Shown piece after piece: positions 13,997 to 16,745 of a stretch of DNA of 16,745 nt (position 1 is the stretch's first letter; every line of letters begins with the position of its first letter). The stretch comes from UBA11475 sp045655805 (lineage in GTDB: Bacteria; Bacillota; Clostridia; Christensenellales; Borkfalkiaceae): assembly GCA_045655805.1 (NCBI GenBank), contig JAZOPZ010000009.1:1-16745 (forward strand). The letters are read 5' to 3'. The notes below the pieces were generated by a model that searched no databases, had not been told where the DNA came from, and saw only the letters and a program-made list of their open reading frames with translations. Position numbers and translations under genes: made by a program.

Positions 13997-14025
13997 AAAA
14001 GTCAACGCTACGGCGTTGACTTTTT
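13997..14025 (+). terminator. Strong intrinsic terminator of the surface-protein gene
   Basis: AAAAGTCAACGC (13997-14008), loop TACG and GCGTTGACTTTT form a perfect 12-bp stem running into TTTTTT. It lies 9 nt after the stop and should isolate murG from upstream transcription. Confidence 0.92.
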
Positions 14026-14079
14026 TATTGCTATAAATTTTTACTATACGGCTTTACGCATATCGCATAAAAATAAGAA

Positions 14080-14085
14080 TATAAT
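14080..14085 (+). promoter_or_regulatory. -10 box of murG, leaderless placement
   Basis: A perfect TATAAT ends 6 nt before the murG ATG, so a normal start site would fall on the A of the ATG. No good -35 is seen 16-18 nt upstream, and no SD precedes the gene. Confidence 0.5.
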
Positions 14086-14091
14086 ATTATT

Positions 14092-15150
14092 ATGTTAAGT
14101 ATAGTTTTAACCGGTGGGGGAACGGCTGGGCACGTTATACCCTGCTTAACCCTTTTGCCAGAACTCAAAAAAAAGTTTTCTACCATAAATTATATAGGTA
14201 GCAACGATGGCCCTGAAAAAGACTTGGCTCAAAAGCACGGCGTAAATTTTTACGGAATAACTTGCACTAAACTACGCCGTAAACTTACCGCTAAAAATTT
14301 ATTAATTCCTATCAAACTGCAAAAGGGAATTTCAGAAAGCAAAAAGATATTAAAACGACTAAATCCCGACGTTGTTTTTAGCAAGGGTGGCTACGTTGCG
14401 TTACCCGTGGTAATTGCGTGCAAAAGCCTAAAAATACCTGTAATTTCGCACGAAAGTGACTTGACGGCAGGACTTGCGAACAAAATAGCATCTAAATATT
14501 CTGCAGTAACTCTAACTTCTTTTAAGGAAACGGCGTCACAGTTCAAAAACGGCTTTTATACGGGTTCACCTATAAAAAAGCGTACGATTGATTACGACAA
14601 AGCGTTAATTAAAAAAGAGTGGGGATTAGGCGCTAAACCCGTTCTTTTAGTGTTTGGTGGAAGTCTCGGTTCCGTCGCCCTAAATAACGCCGTAAAAGAG
14701 GCACTTGACGACCTTTTGAAAGACTATGAAGTGTTGCATATAACGGGCAAAAAGAACTTTACCGATTTACCCCAAAAACGAGGTTATAAGGCGTTAGACT
14801 ATTTGGACGATATTCAGAAAGCCTACGCCGTTTGCGACGCCGTAGTGTCAAGATGTGGGGCAAATTCTGCTTTTGAAATTCTTTCTCTAGGTAAGCCTTG
14901 CGTTTTTATTCCGTTACCAAAAGCCGAATCCCGTGGCGACCAAATCGAGAACGCCGAATACTTTTTCAAAAAAGGCTACGCCTTAATGCTTGAAGAAAAA
15001 AGCCTAACGCCACAATCACTAAAATTCACCGTCGATTGCGCTTACAAAAATAGGCGTACCGAAAAGCCTAAAATAGCCGACGGCACCGAAGAAATAGTTA
15101 AAATCCTTTTTAACACAGCATCTTCTCGCAACAAAATGAAGTCTTTATAA
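14092..15150 (+). CDS. murG: Lipid II synthase, GlcNAc transferase MurG
   Basis: This is a 352-residue GT-B glycosyltransferase at the inner face of the membrane. It moves GlcNAc from UDP-GlcNAc to lipid I to make lipid II, the peptidoglycan building block. Family motifs are TGGGTAGHVIPCL (7-19), VVFSKGGYVALPVVIA (about 97-112), ISHESDLTAGLANK (acceptor side), VFGGSLGSVALN (donor-side Gly loop), VVSRCGANSAFEILSLGKP and GDQIENAEYF, in the order and spacing of MurG. It stands outside any mra/mur cluster, alone between two terminators. The ATG at 14092 has no SD, only an AT-rich sequence with a -10 box, so the mRNA may be leaderless. An alternative downstream start would remove the first Gly-rich loop, so this start is firm. 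Confidence 0.95.
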   Translation: MLSIVLTGGGTAGHVIPCLTLLPELKKKFSTINYIGSNDGPEKDLAQKHGVNFYGITCTKLRRKLTAKNLLIPIKLQKGISESKKILKRLNPDVVFSKGGYVALPVVIACKSLKIPVISHESDLTAGLANKIASKYSAVTLTSFKETASQFKNGFYTGSPIKKRTIDYDKALIKKEWGLGAKPVLLVFGGSLGSVALNNAVKEALDDLLKDYEVLHITGKKNFTDLPQKRGYKALDYLDDIQKAYAVCDAVVSRCGANSAFEILSLGKPCVFIPLPKAESRGDQIENAEYFFKKGYALMLEEKSLTPQSLKFTVDCAYKNRRTEKPKIADGTEEIVKILFNTASSRNKMKSL

Positions 15151-15162
15151 TTTAAGCAAACA

Positions 15163-15188
15163 AAAAGCCCCTATCCCTAGGGGCTTTT
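15163..15188. terminator. Bidirectional terminator between murG and the WYL regulator
   Basis: AAAAGCCCCTA-TCCC-TAGGGGCTTTT is an 11-bp stem with A-runs and T-runs on both sides. It ends murG on the plus strand and touches the stop of the convergent regulator gene (15190) on the minus strand. Confidence 0.92.
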
Positions 15189-15189
15189 A

Positions 15190-16107
15190 TTAATATACTT
15201 TTTTTAAGTCTTCAATTGATTTTTTAATTTTAAGTTTAAGTTCAAGTGGGGCTAAAACCTTTACGCCGTTACCGAGTGAAAGTATTTTACCTATCAAAGA
15301 CGGTTCGTCAGGCAAATCAGCCGTAGCAATAAAGTAATCCTCTTTTGGCTTAATATTTTCAACGCCGAGCCATTCCTCTACCCCTTGCAAAGCGTCTTTT
15401 TCAACCTTTAAGGTTACCGTTACCAAGGTAGAACTTTCATACCAGCCCTCGAACGGAAGTTTATTAGGGAGTTCACGACGAGTAAAAGTTTCTTCTAAAA
15501 GAGTTAAATCCGAAACTCTACCCACCTTAAAAAATCTAAACGCTTGGCGAGATTGACAGTAAGCGTAAAAGTACCAAGTGCCTTCCTTAAAGATTATGGT
15601 GTGTGGTTCAACGGTTCTTTCAGTTACAGCGCCGTTTCGATCGTGATAACCAAATTTAACCAATCTACTTTTATCAATGGCAAGATTTAACGCCAAAAGT
15701 TTTTCTTTATGTGAAAAACTATCACACCAAGCGCCTGCGTCTATCACCAAGTTGCCCGTTTTTACGTCAACTGAAGAAACACCCCTTTTAGACGATTTCA
15801 ACTTATTTATAGCACTTTCCAAAACCTCGCCGGGGAGTTCTTCATAAATAGCCGTCAAAGCGCTTAAAACGGCGTCGTATTCAGACTTTGTTAAAAAACT
15901 GCCCGCAAGTTTATAGTGGTCCATAATCTTAAACCCACCACTAGCGCCACGAATAGTTTCTATCGGAACGCCTGCAAGCGATAAATCGTCAATATACCTA
16001 TAAACGGTACGAGTAGTTACCCCATACTTTTTTGAAAGTTCAGTCGCCGACACGCTTTTTTTAGCAAGCATTTCAAATAACATACCCGTCATAATTTCAT
16101 ATTTCAT
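15190..16107 (-). CDS. HTH-WYL domain transcriptional regulator
   Basis: This is a 305-residue cytoplasmic DNA-binding protein of the YafY/DeoR-like WYL group, whose WYL domain binds nucleic acid or small ligands and controls transcription factor activity. Residues 1-60 hold the HTH_11-type helix-turn-helix (ATELSKKYGVTTRTVYRYID, 21-40) and wing GGFKI. Residues 140-200 hold the WYL domain (VEPHTIIFKEGTWYFYAYC, with WYF in place of WYL at 178-180, then FRFFKVGRVSDL). Residues 205-305 are the C-terminal WCX-like part. The ATG at 16107 follows AAGGGGG. It has a near-consensus promoter and is divergent from the 57-residue gene at 16229. Two palindromes in the shared region suggest autoregulation and control of that neighbour. 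It is convergent with murG. Its target and ligand are unknown. Confidence 0.9.
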   Translation of the reverse strand: MKYEIMTGMLFEMLAKKSVSATELSKKYGVTTRTVYRYIDDLSLAGVPIETIRGASGGFKIMDHYKLAGSFLTKSEYDAVLSALTAIYEELPGEVLESAINKLKSSKRGVSSVDVKTGNLVIDAGAWCDSFSHKEKLLALNLAIDKSRLVKFGYHDRNGAVTERTVEPHTIIFKEGTWYFYAYCQSRQAFRFFKVGRVSDLTLLEETFTRRELPNKLPFEGWYESSTLVTVTLKVEKDALQGVEEWLGVENIKPKEDYFIATADLPDEPSLIGKILSLGNGVKVLAPLELKLKIKKSIEDLKKVY

Positions 16108-16127
16108 AGCAAAACCCCCTTTGCTAT
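16106..16127. promoter_or_regulatory. Palindrome over the start and SD of the regulator gene
   Basis: ATAGCAAA (16106-16113) and TTTGCTAT (16120-16127) are perfect 8-bp inverted arms around ACCCCC. The loop is the SD and one arm includes AT of the start codon. The predicted transcription start (about 16122) falls inside it, so it acts more plausibly as a DNA operator than as an RNA hairpin. Confidence 0.55.
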
Positions 16128-16128
16128 A

Positions 16129-16157
16129 ATTTTAATATTTTTTGAAAAAAAAGTCAA
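16129..16157 (-). promoter_or_regulatory. Promoter of the WYL regulator
   Basis: On the minus strand TTGACT (16152-16157), a 17-nt spacer and TAAAAT (16129-16134) each match at five of six positions. Confidence 0.75.
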
Positions 16158-16169
16158 TTATTTTTATAA

Positions 16170-16190
16170 ATATGACCGAACTTGTCATAT
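16170..16190. promoter_or_regulatory. Operator-like palindrome in the divergent promoter region
   Basis: ATATGAC (16170-16176), 7 nt, GTCATAT (16184-16190) is a perfect inverted repeat. It sits just before the plus-strand TATAAT (16190-16195) and upstream of the regulator's -35, a good site for a dimeric regulator such as the divergent WYL protein. Confidence 0.6.
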
Positions 16191-16195
16191 ATAAT
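16190..16195 (+). promoter_or_regulatory. -10 box of the small divergent gene
   Basis: A perfect TATAAT about 30 nt before the SD of the 16229 gene. No good -35 is present 16-18 nt upstream (TAAATA at 17 nt), so the promoter may need an activator or be weak. Confidence 0.45.
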
Positions 16196-16228
16196 GCCGT
16201 AAAATGCAGGTACAAAGGGGGAATTGAT

Positions 16229-16402
16229 ATGAAATTATTTAAAAATTATAAGCAAACTGAAAAGTCAAATATTACGGCGCCTGCAATAAAAAGCCAAGAT
16301 ACTTCTTCTGAACGCACTTTTTTTTTAATTAAAGCAAGCAGACTTATTAAAAATATGCAAAACTTTGATTTTTCAATTGAAACCAACGCTTGCTATAAAT
16401 AA
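16229..16402 (+). CDS. Unrecognised 57-residue protein
   Basis: This small gene has a convincing start: AAAGGGGG (the same SD sequence as the divergent regulator) ends 7 nt before the ATG at 16229, and a TATAAT box lies upstream. A longer reading from 16142 would put the promoter and SD inside the coding region and was rejected. The product is basic in its first half (MKLFKNYKQTEKS), has a short hydrophobic patch (TFFLIKASRLI, about 30-40) and contains one Cys near the end. It has no signal peptide or domain that I know. A run of nine T at 16318-16326 (Phe-Phe-Leu) is a possible slippage site. Placement opposite the WYL regulator and two palindromes suggests that it is the regulator's target. 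Confidence 0.6.
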   Translation: MKLFKNYKQTEKSNITAPAIKSQDTSSERTFFLIKASRLIKNMQNFDFSIETNACYK

Positions 16403-16650
16403 TCAACTATTACGCTTGTGCACATATACTTGTTTTTTGCTCCTTTTTTAGCATATATGCACGGTTATTATACTTGCCCACTCGTTGTGTTTGTTGTTTT
16501 TTGTTTTCCTAAAGCAAAAAGCCACCTTTTATGGATACCCTATAAGGGATTTTTAATTTAATACAAAAGTGTAGCCCACTATGCTTCGCTTTAAGGCGAA
16601 ATATAGTGGGCTTTTCTTATCCACAAAAGATTAAAATAATTTAGTTTTAT
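16403..16650. other. Non-coding region after the small gene
   Basis: No gene is visible. It holds T-rich DNA, an imperfect pairing of GTGCACATATAC (from about 16418) with GCATATATGCAC (about 16451-16462), a small ACCCT-AT-AAGGG element near 16540, the hairpin at 16573-16612, and one perfect DnaA-box-like TTATCCACA at 16617-16625. Confidence 0.5.
16573..16612 (+). terminator. Long hairpin with T-run
   Basis: AGCCCACTAT (16573-16582) pairs with ATAGTGGGCT (16603-16612). An inner TTCGC/GCGAA pair (16585-16589 with 16596-16600) closes the loop. TTTCTT follows on the plus strand. It may end the small gene's transcript, or be an outer unit of the hairpin array. Confidence 0.6.
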
Positions 16651-16745
16651 TTTTAGCCTTGTGGCTAAAAGTGATATGCAAGACAAATCTTGCGTTATAT
16701 TTTGGCTAACGCCAAAGTTATATTAAATAAATCCACAACTTGCCG
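16651..16745. repeat. Array of short hairpins, left part
   Basis: Hairpins at 16651-16670 (TTTTAGCC/GGCTAAAA, loop TTGT), 16678-16693 (GCAAGA/TCTTGC, loop CAAA) and 16701-16716 (TTTGGC/GCCAAA, loop TAAC) are separated by GTGATAT (16671-16677) and GTTATATT. These spacers have the opposite orientation to those at 62-109. Joined to the start of the window through the shared 54 bases, the unit would run from GTGATAT to ATATCAC over about 130 nt. Confidence 0.8.
16692..16745. repeat. Terminal direct repeat, right copy
   Basis: Identical to bases 1-54 over all 54 positions, in direct orientation, to the last base of the window. Confidence 0.95.

Noticed and set aside
16142..16228. 29-residue N-terminal extension of the small divergent gene
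   Set aside because: It would place the palindrome, the -10 box and the SD within coding sequence. The ATG at 16229 is properly spaced from AAAGGGGG.
16617..16625. Replication origin, from a perfect DnaA-box TTATCCACA
   Set aside because: It is a single box. Other ATCCACA matches (41-47, 222-228) are imperfect, and dnaA, dnaN and a box cluster are absent.
1..16745. Window as a small circular replicon (plasmid or phage), suggested by the identical ends
   Set aside because: All recognisable genes are chromosomal housekeeping genes. There are no replication, partition, mobilisation or phage genes. A shared interspersed repeat explains the identity better.

Overview
This is a chromosomal segment from a low-GC, Gram-positive-type bacterium (Bacillota, most likely an uncultured Clostridia-like lineage). 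Reasons: AT-rich DNA, TGA used as a normal stop (spoVT), AGGAGG/GGGGG Shine-Dalgarno (SD) sites, a spoVT next to a SpoVB/YabM-type flippase (a sporulation pairing also seen in Bacillus subtilis), and a maf-mreB-minD-minE division cluster. The order or genus cannot be fixed from this sequence alone.

Layout. 1-272: the right part of an unusual array of short hairpins, then terminator-like DNA. 273-9499, all minus strand, read from high to low coordinates: ppx (Ppx/GppA phosphatase with its own promoter); maf-mreB; minD-minE; mtnN with its own promoter; then spoVT, a SpoVB-like flippase, dus, a catalytically degenerate nitrilase-fold protein and trmL. Hairpin terminators separate these groups. 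9500-9830 is AT-rich and carries the ppx promoter. 9831-10648 holds two half-length TauE/SafE permease genes on the minus strand. From 10786 a strong sigma-A-type promoter drives a plus-strand gene (10898-13987) for a 1029-residue surface protein with an N-terminal export/lipoprotein signal, three or so beta-sandwich-like regions, one C-terminal membrane helix and an acidic cytoplasmic tail. A strong terminator and then murG (plus) follow. A WYL-domain regulator (minus) is divergent from a 57-residue unknown gene (plus), with two clean palindromes in the shared control region. 16403-16745 is non-coding and ends in the left part of the same hairpin array.

How the genes fit together. Most deal with the cell envelope and division (MurG, MreB, MinDE, Maf, SpoVB-like flippase, the surface protein), with tRNA modification (Dus, TrmL) and housekeeping (MtnN, Ppx). 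mreC, mreD and minC are absent from the local cluster.

The most unusual content is non-coding. (1) The first 54 bases are identical to the last 54 and lie in a 'palindrome of palindromes': hairpins of different arm sequence separated by a conserved GTKATAT spacer that switches to its reverse complement, ATATMAC, halfway. (2) A 25-nt family, AACGGT-N13-ACCGTT, has four copies, each touching or close to a gene boundary, and one sits between the SD and start codon of a TauE half-gene. (3) Compact regulatory arrangements include a promoter whose -35 lies in a terminator loop (minE/mtnN) and a -10 box placed so that murG mRNA would be leaderless.
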